Shown here piece by piece: positions 10,396 to 22,592 of a stretch of DNA of 64,000 bases. Within the stretch, counting starts at the first letter, position 1. Each line of letters begins with the position of its first letter. The notes below the pieces were generated by a model. The model had not been told where the DNA came from. It did no database searches and worked only from the letters and a program-made list of their open reading frames with translations. Source of the stretch: Azorinus chamasolen. Lineage: Eukaryota > Mollusca > Bivalvia > Cardiida > Solecurtidae. Made by a program: the position numbers and the translations under genes. The stretch lies in contig OY755242.1 of assembly GCA_963576725.1 (NCBI GenBank), positions 3,966,093 through 4,030,092 of the forward strand, written 5' to 3'.

Positions 10396-12050
10396 TTATT
10401 ATTGCAAGCTATATTTGGAGAATGGTGTAATGTTGTTCTCGGCATACTGCGAAACATGTTATTTTCAATATTGTTTCTCTTTGTTTTCTTATCACTAAAT
10501 GATATTCATGAGGATGCAAATAAGGTAATTTGCATAAAGTGTGGGGTGTGTTTGTGCATTTATAATTATCGCCCAAGAAGACAGCAATATCTTTGTATGT
10601 TGCAGGTATGTAAACACTCTGTAATATGAACAATGAGATTAGAATGGTTGCCTAGGAAAGCAGTGCTATATAATGTGTCCCAAATTTATTTATCTAATAA
10701 TCTTGGTGATATTCAGTGATCATAGTAAACTTTAGCTAACCATTTTCCATATGTGTTTGCTTTATAAGAGAAAGACTGGTGTCTGTCAAAAATTTCAACA
10801 TCTATTACTGTTCTCATAAATATTCATACATATGCAAATTAGTTTATATCAGAAAAGTAATATTTACTATTAAAGCAAGGCCTCATATCTATGTTTGTAA
10901 CAAATGATTTCACGATTCATCAAAAATAACCGAGATCTAGCGGAGTATTACAGTTGGATGTCAAATTTCCAAAATTTGTGAAAGGATCGGTTACCATGGA
11001 AACCGTTACAATCTTGCTTACAGTTCATTGTTTGGGTATCAATTAGGATGATTCGCTTTCTAAGTATTTTGTCATCATTTTAAACTACATATGAAGTTGT
11101 TTTCTGATATTGGTAGGATAAAAATTGAGACGTTTACATTATTTCTGTATGTTTGCTATTTTTTTAATTATTCTCATTAATATTCATGTGTATGCAAATA
11201 CGGTAATTCCTTATTATAGCTTTTAAACTAAAGCACACTGTCTTAGCTTTAATTCGGTACCAGTTTTATACAGTTAGCACAAATACTTCCTGTGATATGG
11301 AAGATTTTTGCAGGTAGGTGTCGACAACCAACAAAACTGTGTGAACAGAGTGAAATGAATGGTTACTATGGAAACAGTTAAAAAGTTACTTAGAGTTAAA
11401 TTTTTGGTCCTCAAATTTGATATTTTGTTTTCTGAGGATTTTATCATCAGGTTAAACTGCATTTGAAATTGTTTTCTGATATTTGTAGGATAAAAAATGA
11501 ATAGTTTACATTATTTACGTTATTTCTATATTGTTTTTACTATTTTTAATGTTCTCATTAATATTCATGAGTATGCAAATAAGGTAATTTAAAAAAAAAA
11601 AACTGGAAATAAAAGCACAATGTCCTATGTCCAATTTGGTACCAGTTTTATAGGTTTTGGACAATAACTGGCTGTGATATGGACGATTTTGCAGGTACGG
11701 ACAATCATTACGAAAACTAGGGTGTTGCCATGGAAACGGTAAAAATGGGGCTTAAAATTAATGCTATGGTCCTCAAATTGGATATATTGTTTCCTGGGGG
11801 ATTCGTCATCATGTTAAACTGCATTTAAAGTTATTTTCTGATATTTGTAGGATAAAAAGTGAAAGGTTTACGTTATTTCTATACTTTTTTACTATTTTTA
11901 ATGTTCTCATTAATATTCATAAGTATGCAAATAAGGTAATTAAACAAACAAGTTAGAAATAAACGCACAATGTCTTATCTTCCATTTGGTACCAGTTTTA
12001 TAGTTTTAGAACAAAAACTGACTGTGATATGGGCGAATTTGTAGGTATGA
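10396..12050 (+). mobile_element. Foldback-like element, right inverted arm with tandem sub-repeats
   Basis: About five sub-repeats, with spacings of about 310-385 bp, are marked by TATGCAAATAAGGTAATT or variants at about 10515, 10826, 11193, 11570 and 11924. Each is preceded by a TTAATATTCATG-like palindrome. Between them lie GCCATGGAAACGGT and TGATATTTGTAGGATAAAAA boxes. The whole is the reverse complement of the left arm at 8150-8990 with extra copies. The arm ends with CTGACTGTGATATGGGCGAA at about 12019, mirrored at about 8262. Confidence 0.75.
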
Positions 12051-13350
12051 GTATACGCTGTACGTTCATATCTGTTGCAATGCATGCACGTTTCTGAGCA
12101 GTGGTTATGTTTTAAACAATTGTAATATGATGTCAGATTAATGTTTAGAGTTGTTCAAATTTATATCATCAGTTATATTTATATACATGTAATTACATTT
12201 CAACCAAAGGTGTAGCAAGATTTTATGCCTAAGTGTCAATACGAAAATCGGCAATTACGAGCAATACATCTTCAATATAGCGACCACTGTATGTAAATAT
12301 CGATGTCTTTTACAGCAGGTGGTTGCTTCATACCGGATAAAAGTAATGCAGAACGTTCCTGTAATTGACCAGAATCGTCATTGTTAAGCATTTAATTTCA
12401 AAATAAATATGTGTGAGAGCCTTACCCTGGTATGAAACATTAGTCTGACATGAACGTGAACGTTCTGAAATACACATATTGTCTCCTTATTTTCGGGCAT
12501 GGTTTGGATCAAAACCGTACGTAGATGTGCAGTGCACTGTTGCTAGTGAACAGGTTGGGTAGTTACATAAAGAAGAGTCGCAGAACATTGCTTTTTAATT
12601 CTAAATTCACAGGTATCGGAATTAAAGTTATTCTGAAATAGGTAGATAAGTGTTTGTTTATTTGTTTGTGAGTGTTGGGATTTAATGTCACGTAGATAGT
12701 ATTTCAGTACTACCGCGACGTGCAGCTAATACCTCCAGGGGTGTGTCCGTGTATGGAATAAATAACATTGTATGGTACACAGACAAAAGGCAAGAATTAC
12801 AGATCTACACATACATATAATGTCATATTGGACCCCCCCCCTCTCCAAGTCCGTTTACAGCAGTTTCCAGCAGCAAAACCCTCTAAAGTCTTTTTAGCCA
12901 TGTGGTTGCTAAATGCAGGGTGAGAGAAAGAAAGTGACGCATGTCTTTAATATCAATATTGATTCTAATGTGTTCATCCGGCTTAGAGAGGTTTTATTGT
13001 ATGCATCATGCACGTTACAAAATCAGTATACGAAAGTCCAACATTGAGGCGGCTGGGATCAAATACTCGTGGCCTTTTTATCGCAGACTTGACATGAAAT
13101 TGCTGCACACAGTTTAACACTTTACTTAAAAAATGTAGCTTGTCAATAGTTCCTTTACATCTCGTCAACATCACGACCAGAGTGACAACAAGTTTCATCC
13201 TGTTGAGAGTCCTACCTTTTTCTCGTCTGGATCCTAATTGTTTACATAGGTAATGCCAACTTTAATAATTATATTGTTAGAAACATTCGGTGCTATTTAG
13301 ATTTAATTCAAAAATCTGACGAACAGTGTTATTAGTTTTGAAAATTGATT
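12051..13350. other. Unassigned intergenic sequence
   Basis: No gene recognised. A C-tract at about 12832-12841 and short AT-rich runs are the only features seen. Confidence 0.4.
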
Positions 13351-13420
13351 ACTGCTCAAGCCGGTGCTATAGGGGGCGTTTCTACTTTTGCTTTCGAAGG
13401 ATCACCAAGTTTCAGAATAT
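13351..13420 (-). repeat. Repeat F, copy 3 (fragment, reverse)
   Basis: Carries the complement of the family F 3' part (GCTCAAGCCGGTGCTA, then GGGGGCG) joined to the GCTTTCGAAGGATCACC end. The middle of the repeat is missing, so it is an internally deleted copy. Confidence 0.6.
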
Positions 13421-13439
13421 TTCTATTTTAATGTCATCT

Positions 13440-13700
13440 GTAAAACGTTATTACGTTAACCAATTCCTATGAATAAATCTACGAGAAAAGGGGAATTAAC
13501 TATAGAAAAGGAAACTATAACTGTGTAGTTCTGAAACTATTGTGACATATAGAGCATTAGCCCCAACGGACCAAACAATGACTTTTTCAGAGGCATCAAA
13601 AAGCGTCAGCAGGAGGAAATGAGTTTGTCTTGTGTTTCTTTCCACAAAGAGTAAATTCATCAACAAATATATGCTTTTTATCCACTGCCAAAGGCAGACG
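13440..13700 (+). mobile_element. Degenerate family E element lacking its palindrome, copy in duplicated locus
   Basis: The left half resembles family E (TGAATAAATCTAC, then GAAAAGG, and ATATAGAGCATT), but the 68 bp palindrome is absent. It is collinear with 35575-35830, which lacks the palindrome too. The palindrome was therefore either lost or not yet present before the duplication of this locus. An open frame of 93 codons on the reverse strand has no recognisable product. Confidence 0.5.
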
Positions 13701-14559
13701 GATATTGTTTTGGGTTTGTCCGTCCGACGCCATATCTCTGTAACGGCTTTACAGAATTCAATGTAACTCGACATCAATATATTTTATCGCTGGAGCACCG
13801 TTCCCATGTATTACTTTTCCAGGTCACTTGTAACATTTAGAAGTTATTGCCCTTTGATTCTCAAAAAACATTTATTTGTTTCTGTCCAATGCTATATCTC
13901 TGTGACGGATTGACAGAATTCAATGAAACTCAACAAGAATGTTTGTTATTGTCATGGCATCATTCCCACATAATACACATAAATCATATATTTATTCCCC
14001 TTATCCCCTGCTGAAAACAGACAGATACTGTTCAATACTGTTTTGCCATAAGTACTTGAATATGCTTTATACAGCTTTCATATTCAAGCAGTGTCAAGAT
14101 AAAACAGGCCTTTTGATTCAAACAGTTCAGAAACAGATCAGCAACCACATCACCAATGCAACACCCAATTGGATATGTATTGATTCACTTTATCAGAATA
14201 AACTGTATACAGTATTATATACGAACAACAACTAATACAAAAAGTAGTAGACTGGATGAAATGCCATAGCGGAGATGCAGCGCCCAGTATAGGTCTATAT
14301 TTGTTGTTACACAATAAGGCACATTTCCCCTTGCTGTGGCTTATTCAGTATCAAAACATGTACACAATTATTAAAGATTGCCATAGAAAGCAGTAATTTG
14401 GCCCTATATTTATAAAGTTGGCCAAAATACCTATTTAAGGATCACCTCCCTTTAGACTGTATCACAGGCAAGTAAAGAACCCTGATCGAAACTCCTCTAA
14501 ACAATATTGCGACATCAACCTTGCTAATCCTATTAAGGGTTGTCGACTTAACCAGGTAT

Positions 14560-15000
14560 CGTTTACAAAAAGCAGATTTCGCTGTCAGAGTACATGTATA
14601 GGTAAAATTGCAGTGCGTACGCATACGTGTCCTATGAAAATAATTATGTTTAGAAAGGGATTTCAGATTATAATTATTTTCATAGGACACGTATGAGTAA
14701 ATAAAAATAATTATAATCTGAAATCCCTTTCTAAACATTTGCATTATCTCAAATCGAATATTTCTGTCAAATTGTACACTTTGCATTACTCTAGCTAATT
14801 CCTTTTTTGCTATATAAAGGTTTGACAGACACTTGCCAAACGGTCTTGCTCTCGATTCCAGTGACACCCATTTTCTCATCTGGTTATCTGTACATGTATA
14901 TATTTATATTTCGATCTGCAGCAATTTTGACAAATTTCGATTCGAGTAAACGTTTGAGAAACCATTGTTCGAGTGTCAAACAACTTGAGGTCAAAGCTGT
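14560..15000 (+). repeat. Segmental duplication block 4, copy 1, with snap-back insertion
   Basis: Matches 36225-36780: CATACGTGTCCT, the TTTGCATTACTCT stretch, and GACAGACACTTGCCAAACGG at about 14824 and 36411. Inside it, 14626-14737 contains an extra inverted copy of its own sequence that the partner lacks. The 145-codon reverse frame across this block is a by-product of the inverted duplication. Confidence 0.75.
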
Positions 15001-15008
15001 TTTGCTGT

Positions 15009-15246
15009 TCAACCCTTCGCTTGCTGAATTTTAAAATACATTTCTCCTTCTTTACTCATGCCCTGTTATATCTTCACTGTGTACAAGTATTGCGCTTTGA
15101 AATTACTGCTGTGGAGTGCACTGGTTGCACAATCAATTTGTAAATAGTGCAGACCCTGATGAGACAGCTTCTACAGGAGCTGTCTCATCTGGGTCTTCAC
15201 TATTTACAGGTAGGTATATTGACGTGAATAGCAAGCGAAGGGTTAA
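15009..15246 (+). mobile_element. Family D palindrome-cored MITE, copy 1
   Basis: Bounded by (T)TCAA on the left and TTAA on the right. The termini are CCCTTCGCTTGCT and its complement AGCAAGCGAAGGG. The internal palindrome runs from TGTAAATAGTGCAGACCCTG to the matching CTATTTACA, with a GAGACAGCT...AGCTGTCTC heart. Four further copies lie at 44050, 55818, 57269 and 59452. The termini suggest piggyBac-type mobilisation. Confidence 0.85.
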
Positions 15247-15249
15247 GCT

Positions 15250-15680
15250 TTTCATAATGAATGGCGCATTAGAACCCTGGTTTTGTAAACAAATCCCATA
15301 ATGCATTTAGAAACGCCTTTTATAATGAATGGCATTACATTGTAAAGTATAGGGAAAACGCTTTTGCAACAAATGGCATTACATATTTAGAAAGACTTAT
15401 TTTTGAAAACCTGATGAGCATGTACATCATGCCTTTTGAAAGTAGTGTAAACAAAGCTGGGAGAATTGCAATAATGTGTAAATCCAATCTGCGTCTATAT
15501 CCAACACGGGAGTTGTTGTAATCCAACACAATAGTTCCAGTGAATGCTATGATATTGTTATTTACCATTTGTCAGCTACGCACTACTGGGCTGGCATTTG
15601 TGAAAAGTTTGCATCCAGATGAATTACTGAGTAATCATATCTGTTTGGGTGATTTAAATTAGATAACCCTTTCCTTGATT
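15250..15680. other. Unassigned intergenic sequence
   Basis: No gene recognised. It holds two near-repeats of AATGGCATTACAT (about 15327 and 15374). Confidence 0.35.
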
Positions 15681-15689
15681 GTTTGTTTC

Positions 15690-16062
15690 CTACCATTTAC
15701 CTGAAAGAACTCAAATTGAATAAAGCTTACCCTACCGACACTGATGCAGCTTTTGATTTTAATTTTGTAATTGTCTTTCATTTTGACGGAGGTGTTCCTC
15801 GTGCCCCATCTTACGCGGTTTATATATCTCAACTTATTCATTTCGCTAGGGTTTGTTCTATGGTTAACGATTTTAACAGTCGAAATCTCATTTAAACTGA
15901 AAAGCTGTTTTAAATGCAAGGATATTGATTTCATAAACTAAGAAAAACATTCTCCAAATTTTATTATCGAAATCTCCTACTTTTGGCAAGTAAAAATATA
16001 TCTTAAGGCGCTCCTGCGACACGGTATTTCACATCCTGAATTTTGTGGTGATGTGATTTAAA
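15690..16062 (+). pseudogene. Penelope-like reverse transcriptase fragment (C-terminal part)
   Basis: Reads YLKELKLNKAYPTDTDAAF and then VPRAPSYAVYISQL, FARVCSMVNDFNSRN. After stops and frame changes it continues as FHKLRKTFSKFYYRN and KALLRHGISHPEFCGD. These are the segments that follow the catalytic YxDD in the repeat-borne reverse transcriptase also found on the reverse strand at 32.3-33.85 kb. The catalytic core is absent, so this is a dead 3' fragment. Assignment to Penelope-like elements rests on overall motif order (LYTTxPH, MGTNCAP, YxDD, then a long C-terminal region), not on a search. Confidence 0.7.
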
Positions 16063-16077
16063 CATTTTCTCACTTTA

Positions 16078-16915
16078 TTATATCCCCCTTTTGAACAAAT
16101 GGGGGTTTATTGCTTTGCAAATATCAGTCTGTCTGTCGGTCTGTCGGTCAGTAGGTCGGTCGGTCGCTTGGTCGCTGGTAGATCGAAATGTTTCCGACCA
16201 ATAACTAATAAACGGTTTGGCGTAAAATCCTCATACTTGCTGTGGTGATTGGTCATGACCACTATATGCCCCCTATTGCTTTTAGGTCACTAGGTTAAAG
16301 GCCAAGGTCACCATGGTAGAATGATTTCCGATCAATAACTGCTAAAAGATTTGGCTTAGGATCTTCAAATGTGCTGTGATGATTGGTCATGGCCGTTAGA
16401 TGACCGGTATTGATTTTAGGTCACTAGGTCAATTGTCAAGGTCACCATAACCTAACCTCATGAAATGGTTTCCAATTAAAAACTGCTCAATGGTTTGGCT
16501 TAGGATCTTCAAATTTGCTGTGGTGATTTGTCATGACCACAAGATGACCTCTATATTTTTTAAAAGCACTCGGCCAAATTTTAAAGGTCACCATGACCTT
16601 AACTGGTGATATGATTTCCGATCAATAACTGCTCAAGGGTTTGGCTTGTATCTTCATACTTGTTGTAGTGGTTGGTCATGATCACTGCATGGCCATTAGT
16701 GGTTTTGAGGTCACTATGTCAGTTTTCAAGGACACCATGACCGTGACTGGTGAACTATTTTCTGATCAATAACTGTTCAATGGTTTGGCTTAGGAACTTA
16801 AAACTTGCTGTGGTGATTTGTCATGACCACTAGATGACCGCTATAGTTTTAGAGGTCACTAGGTCAAAGGTCGGGGGTCTGAGGGTATGCATGTTTTACA
16901 AACATCTCTTGTTCA
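16078..16915 (-). mobile_element. Pearl-like element 2
   Basis: It begins with a C-run/G-run hairpin (TATCCCCC against GGGGGTTTA at about 16081-16110), followed by a TCGG/TCTG microsatellite (about 16127-16170). About five tandem units of roughly 140 bp then follow, marked by GATCAATAACTGCTCAA and TTGGTCATGACCA boxes. The layout is that of bivalve pearl elements in reverse orientation. Confidence 0.7.
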
Positions 16916-18330
16916 TTATATATGTTATAAAAATCATTAACAAGCAACAAATGCGGAAACCGCATTAAGGCCGGATTTTTCGTGTTAATTTACCCAATGA
17001 TTCGTTATTGATATAGGTTTTCGGTATTTTCGCGCCAAAGTGTTAAGTTGATGACGTTGATTGTTTACATTGGAACTTATTTTGTTCCGTTCGAATAGTA
17101 AACCGCTTCAGTTATGCGGTTATGACGGTTATTCCTGTAAGCACATGTACTATTCGTGCTAACAACATCAAGTAAGGATTAAACACATTTGCATACCAAT
17201 AAACTACTTATCCATGCTAAAAATTACAGGAAATATAATGCAAATATTAGAAAGCGCGATTCATGTAATTTGTCGATCATTTTCTGTCGTTTATTTCGCT
17301 TAATTGTCCAAAAAGTTCTTAAGTACATTTACTGTTTTGTATGTGATGTTTCATGCTTGACTCATATTTGTACTTTCGATAAAATCGCAAGCAAATGACA
17401 ATATTTCCTGTAATTTGGATCTGCTTAATTTGGATTACATCAGATTCGATCAGACGTTTGAGACAATATTGACCAAGTGACATGATACAAACTTTTGAGA
17501 AACTACTGACTAATAGTGTCAAACTGCTTTTCTCATGATAAAACGCCGAGTCACTAAGTGTCTCATCTGAATCTAATATTTTTATAAATACAAATGTACT
17601 ACCAAAGTCGCAGTTAACCAGTTTGAGAATTCGCAGACAACATTATACAGAGACTTAACCGTTGTATTGTTTTATTCTTGAAATATATAAAAATTACTAT
17701 GCTAGTAGTTTTGAAGTTAAGCTGTATTTTTGCTCGTCAGAAAATTAGTTAAATGCCCGCCAAGGCACGCATTTTACAACTTTTCTAACTTTCTAACTAA
17801 ATTCTTTTATCACGCAACATCAAGTAAAATAGAGAAAATGAAGAAAAGGGAAAGATTGATTCAGCGGTTTGGTCTTCTGAATGAAAATACATGCAAGTGC
17901 GATATACATGACGTCATAATGACTTGCAGTGACGTCATCGACTTTTTCAACATAAACAAACTTGATTACTTGATTTAATCCTTTAATATGGACAGATAGT
18001 TTAGACAAAGGTGAGCAAGTTTGTTAAATTTGATATTTATGTTTAATTATGCCATTTTCGTCCTTCTGTTTTCCTCCTATTGGCTGAACCAAACTTGCAT
18101 CCCGGTGGGGTCAGTACAAAATACCTCACAAAATACAGCGTCGACGTGGAAAATATTATGATAGTAGGAGAGTAACTGTATTTGGTGACCTTGCATGATA
18201 AACATTTATACATGTCAAACAGTTTGGATTCTGATAAGAGAGAAATGACCTTTGTTTGCAGTGTAATTTGATTAGCCTGCAACATGTTAACCCTTTCCTA
18301 CATAAATATTTACAGTCAAACCGTGATAGT
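16916..18330. other. Unassigned intergenic sequence
   Basis: No credible gene. A short R1 fragment occurs at about 17328-17378 (TATGTGATGTTTCATGCTTG). Two TGACGTCA-type CRE octamers lie at about 17909 and 17931, and a TTAACCCTTTCCTACATAAA stretch at about 18287 resembles the left end of family A, followed by a pogo-like ACAGTCAAACCGTGAT. Confidence 0.4.
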
Positions 18331-18630
18331 TCGAACACTAAAAATGGAAAACAAACATCAAACAGGGAGAGTCGCACACGAACGGATACTGCAACAAAAA
18401 CAATCAAACAAAAAACGGCACAGCCATAAGACAATACCTGACACATATCAAGACCCAAAACGTTAACACTAAGCAATAAAATAAGAAAGTACAAATATAT
18501 GCCACGCAGCAAACACCACATATAGAAAAAATGGCATCAAAACATCATCAAACATGAAATGGCACAATTACAAGACAAAACGCGACGAAACACATAAAAA
18601 GTCATACATGATTTACCCTGCATGTGCTCT

Positions 18631-19525
18631 GACTTCAGCAAAGTCATTGAGTACATATTTGAGGGACACTTAAACTCAGATACGGGATGAGCTTTATCGG
18701 TGTTTTGGTGTTGGTTGCGTCTTGTATGTGGCTTTGCCTGCTTCACTTTACTACTGTTTCAATTTACCAGACTCAGGTATGACCTTTGGGATCCCTGTCG
18801 TGTCCTTATCGGCTTCCATGCAGGTGCTCTGACTTCAGCAAAGTCATTAAGTACATATTTGATGGACCTTGAAACTCAGATACGGGATGAGCTTATAATA
18901 CTCATGTATGACTTTTTCCCTGTCGTGCCCTTATCGGCTTCCCTGCAGGAACTCTGACTTCAGCAAAGTCATTGAGTACATATTTGACGGACTCATAAAG
19001 TCTGATACGGGATGAGCTTTATCGGTGTTTTGGTGTTGGTTGCGTCTTGTATGTGGCTTTGCCTGCTTGACTTTACTACTTGTCAATTAACCATGCTCAG
19101 GTATGACATTTTCCCTGTCGTGCCCTTATTTTCTTCCATGCAGGTGCTCTGACTTCAGCAAAGTCATTAAGTACATATTTGATGGACCTTGAAACTCAGA
19201 TACGGGATGAGCTTAGCCGACTCATGTATGATTTTTTCCCTGTCGTGCCCTTATCGGCTTCCCTGCAGGTGCTCTGACTTCAGCAAAGTCATTGAGTTCA
19301 TATTTAACGGACTCTGAAACTCAGATACGGGATGAACTTACCAGACTCATGTATTACTTTTTCCCTGTCGTGCCCTTAACGGCTTCCCTGCAGGTACTCT
19401 GACTTCAGCAAAGTCATTGAGAACATATTTGACGGACTCTTAAACTCAGATGCGGGATGAGCTTACCAGAATCATGTATGACTTTATCCCTGTCGTGCCC
19501 TCAACGGCTTCCCTGCAGGTGCTCT
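18631..19525 (+). repeat. Tandem array, alternating 125 bp and about 197 bp units
   Basis: GACTTCAGCAAAGTCATT recurs at 18631, 18831, 18956, 19151, 19276 and 19401, giving intervals of 200, 125, 195, 125 and 125. The longer units carry an extra roughly 72 bp block (TTGGTGTTGGTTGCGTCTTG and on). The same block occurs in repeat R1 at about 19890, so part of R1 was captured in the array. Confidence 0.85.
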
Positions 19526-19574
19526 GTTATTATGCTATGTTTAACATATTGTCATGTGTTTACCGTCTTCTATT

Positions 19575-19945
19575 TTGTGCGTAAGTCCGGCGGGGATACC
19601 TTTATTTACACTATACGTAAAGCTATGGTGACTTTGAGAGAAGGTTAGGACGTTCGTAAACCGGTTTAAACCCCCAGTGGTGATTTTGCTACTGACCGTG
19701 CCAAGGCGGTACGCTCTCTGTTACCCTTGCTTTTGTTTGTCTTGTGTTTTTGTACTTGTGCTTTTGTCCATGTGTGGAATATTCACCCTAGTCCTTGTGC
19801 GTTTGTCGGTGTTTTCTGTGTTCATCTCGTGTATGCGCGTGTGTTTGGGTGTGTAGTTGTGTGGGGATGTCATGCTATCTATCGATGTGTTGGTGGTGGT
19901 TGCGTCTTGTTGGCTTTGCCTGCTTGACTTTACTACTTTTTCATA
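19575..19945 (+). repeat. Interspersed repeat R1, copy d
   Basis: Forward R1 copy with AAACCGGTTTAA and GACCGTGCCAAGGCGG boxes, ending in GCCTGCTTGACTTTACTACT. It adjoins the tandem array that contains its tail sequence. Confidence 0.65.
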
Positions 19946-19984
19946 TACAAGAATTACCATATAGAAACAAAGTAGACCTTATGG

Positions 19985-20090
19985 TGAAAGCAGGAGTACC
20001 GTCAGGAACGGTCAGTAGCCAAAAAAAACTACTGGGACTTTAAACCAGGTTTGTGGGTACCTAACCTCACGCTCATCCCACCTTCACCCA
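19985..20090 (-). repeat. Interspersed repeat R1, copy e (reverse, partial)
   Basis: The complement reads GGCTACTGACCGTTCC with the upstream AAACCTGGTTTAA, so this is the head part of R1 in reverse. It forms an inverted pair with copy d. Confidence 0.6.
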
Positions 20091-20600
20091 TATCAAAATG
20101 TAAAGTAAAAATCCACAAGACAACTCCACAACATGGGAAACGATGTTAATAATGTCAAATAACATTTACAAACTGTAAAACACGTGACGTCATAAAATTA
20201 ACTGACGTAGTTATCATCACCCATTTCTAGACCGACACCAGAGAAGGTCATAATTACAAAGGACACTACTAAAGCTACTAACTGTTTTATCGGAAAGAGA
20301 ACCCAAAGGACATCGCAAGCATGTACTCGATGACCAGTCAGACTCCATAGCAATTGTGAATAGGCTCATTTGTGGTTAGACAGAGAAGGCAAGATACAAA
20401 CATATTGCTTCCTCCATCCGTAATTGGGTTTACGATTTGTATTAACGGATTTTGTGTTTGTGTATAAAAAGATTGTCTGGAAATTTACTTATTTATTTCT
20501 AAAAACATTCTGACCATGCTTTAATGCAATCACAATGGCCTTGGACATATTGGAACGGGATTATACAGGTTAGTATTTCAGAGAACATTTTTGGTTTGTT
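20091..20600. other. Unassigned intergenic sequence
   Basis: Nothing recognised beyond AT-rich unique sequence. Confidence 0.35.
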
Positions 20601-20720
20601 CCTTTGAACGATATGCAGTTAGTCCCGTTTGTCATCTACTTATCAACACTCATGGTAGAGCATCAACTGATTAATATTAAAAAAGCCATTAGTCCTCACA
20701 TGAATACTGGTGAAGTAAAG

Positions 20721-20924
20721 GGTTACTTAAAGCGTTATTGTTTACCTTCTATCCCCACTGTTTTACATAGTGGTTACTTAACGCGTTATTGTTTACCTTC
20801 TATCCCCACTGTTTTACATAGTGGTTATTTAAAGCGTTATTGTTTACCTTCTATATCCACTGTTTTACATAGTGGTTACTTAAAGCGTTATTGTTTACCT
20901 TCTATCCCCACTGTTTTACATAGT
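20721..20924 (+). repeat. Minisatellite, four copies of 51 bp
   Basis: Units start at 20721, 20772, 20823 and 20874 (GGTTACTTAAAGCGTTATTG and on) and are nearly identical. The unit is a multiple of three, so a 110-codon frame (20604-20936) runs through with a 17-residue repeat GYLKRYCLPSIPTVLHS. No signal peptide, splice structure or homologue is recognised. I treat it as a repeat, with a small chance that it is expressed. Confidence 0.9.
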
Positions 20925-21107
20925 GGTATATTTTAATAACTAAACAATATCGAAATAGAAACTTTTCATATTCGGTTATGCGGACATATGTGTTTAGAGA
21001 CGAGATGTTTGTTTGAAGTAATTGTTTATAATGGCGGACATAAGACCATCACAACAATCCAGCTCGTGCTTGGTTGAGCTAAACTTGGGTGATTAAAGTG
21101 TGCTAAA

Positions 21108-22592
21108 ACAAGAGTCCCGTGTATCAGAGCATTATACGCCCGACGTATGTGCCGTCGTTACATGCATAATGTTAATTTAAGTTGAAAGTCACTGTGACCT
21201 TGACCTTTGTCCCCAATGACCTCAAAATCAATAGGGGTTATCTATTGGCCGACCATCCAACTAATTTTTCAGCAGGCCTTTTTTCACTTGAAGGGGAAAA
21301 ATTGCTACCCACTTTTATATAGTACAAATGGCTATACGGGAAACAATCATGCATAGTTTTGCCAATAGGGGAAACATAAACCTGACGTAACCCAATTTTT
21401 AGGGGAAAACTGCATGATTTTAAAAAGAATCGCGGGTATCTGTTATATAGAGAAAAAATCCCTGCTAAGACAGCAAACCTAATCAAGTTATTGAGCAGAT
21501 ATGTTTATTCGAGTAGTCAGTATGACCTTGACCTTTGAAAGACTTACCTCAAATCATTTTACTTTTCATGACCAACCTCCCTACTAAGTTTGAAGACAGC
21601 ACACCATATAATTATCAAGTTATTGAGCGGAAAAGAGTTTTGAGTTGAAAGTTACTGTGACCTTGACCTTTGACCGACTGATCTCAAAATCAATGGTCAT
21701 CAACTTACCATGACCAATCTTCCTACTAAGTATGTAGACAGCACACATAATAGTTATCAAGTTATTGAACATATTTTTATGAGTGAAGTTCACTGTGACC
21801 TTGACCGACTCACCTCAAAATTAATAAGGGTCATAAAATGGCCATGACCAACCTTCCTTATAAGTTACTAAGTAAGCAGACAGCTAGCCTTAAAGTTATA
21901 AAAAATTAGCAGATATTTAAGTGAAGGTAACTGTGACCTTGACCTTAGACCGACTGACCTCAAACTCATTAGGGATTTCTACTGAGCATAACATACTAAG
22001 AATGAAGACAGCACACCTAATACTTATCAAATATTGAGTTGAATGTCACTGTGACTTTGACCTTTGACCGATGCCCTGTCATCTACTAGCAATGTCCAAC
22101 CTTCCTACTAAATATGAAAACGGTATACCTAATACTTATCAAGTTATTTACCGGACAATATGTTGAAGGTCACCGTGACCTTGACCTTCGACTGACTGAC
22201 CTCAAAATCAAAAGGGATCATCTACCAGTCATTATCAACAATCCTATTAAGTATGAAGACAGTGCACCTAATACTTAACAAGTTACGAACTGACAAGATT
22301 TTCTTATTGAAGGTTATTGTGACCTTCACCTTTGACCGACTGATATCATAATCAATAGGGGTCATCTACTAGCCATGATCAACCTTCCTACTCAGTATAT
22401 AGACAACACACCTAATACTTATAAAGTTATTAACATACAAGAACTTTTAGTTAAAGGTCAATGTGACTGACCTCAAAATCAATAGGTGTCATCTACTAGC
22501 CATGACCAACCTTCCTACTAAGGATGAAGACGGACGGACAGATAGACAAGCGCGTTACCTTAATATGACCGAAATTACCTTCGGTCGTATAA
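21108..22592 (+). mobile_element. Pearl-like element 3
   Basis: About ten tandem units of roughly 130 bp are marked by GTGACCTTGACCTTTGACC and CAACCTTCCTACTAAGTATG boxes. A GACGGACGGACAGATAGAC microsatellite follows at about 22527 and then a terminal hairpin (GACCGAAATTACCTTCGGTC at about 22567). This is the pearl layout with unusually many core units. Confidence 0.75.

Noticed and set aside
14442..14879. 145-codon reverse frame
   Set aside because: It lies over the snap-back inverted duplication and is not open in the paralogue at 36225-36780.
21108..22592. GTGACCTTGACCTTTGACC boxes as nuclear-receptor response elements
   Set aside because: They are part of the tandem unit of a pearl-like element, so their abundance is explained by the repeat; no promoter is nearby.
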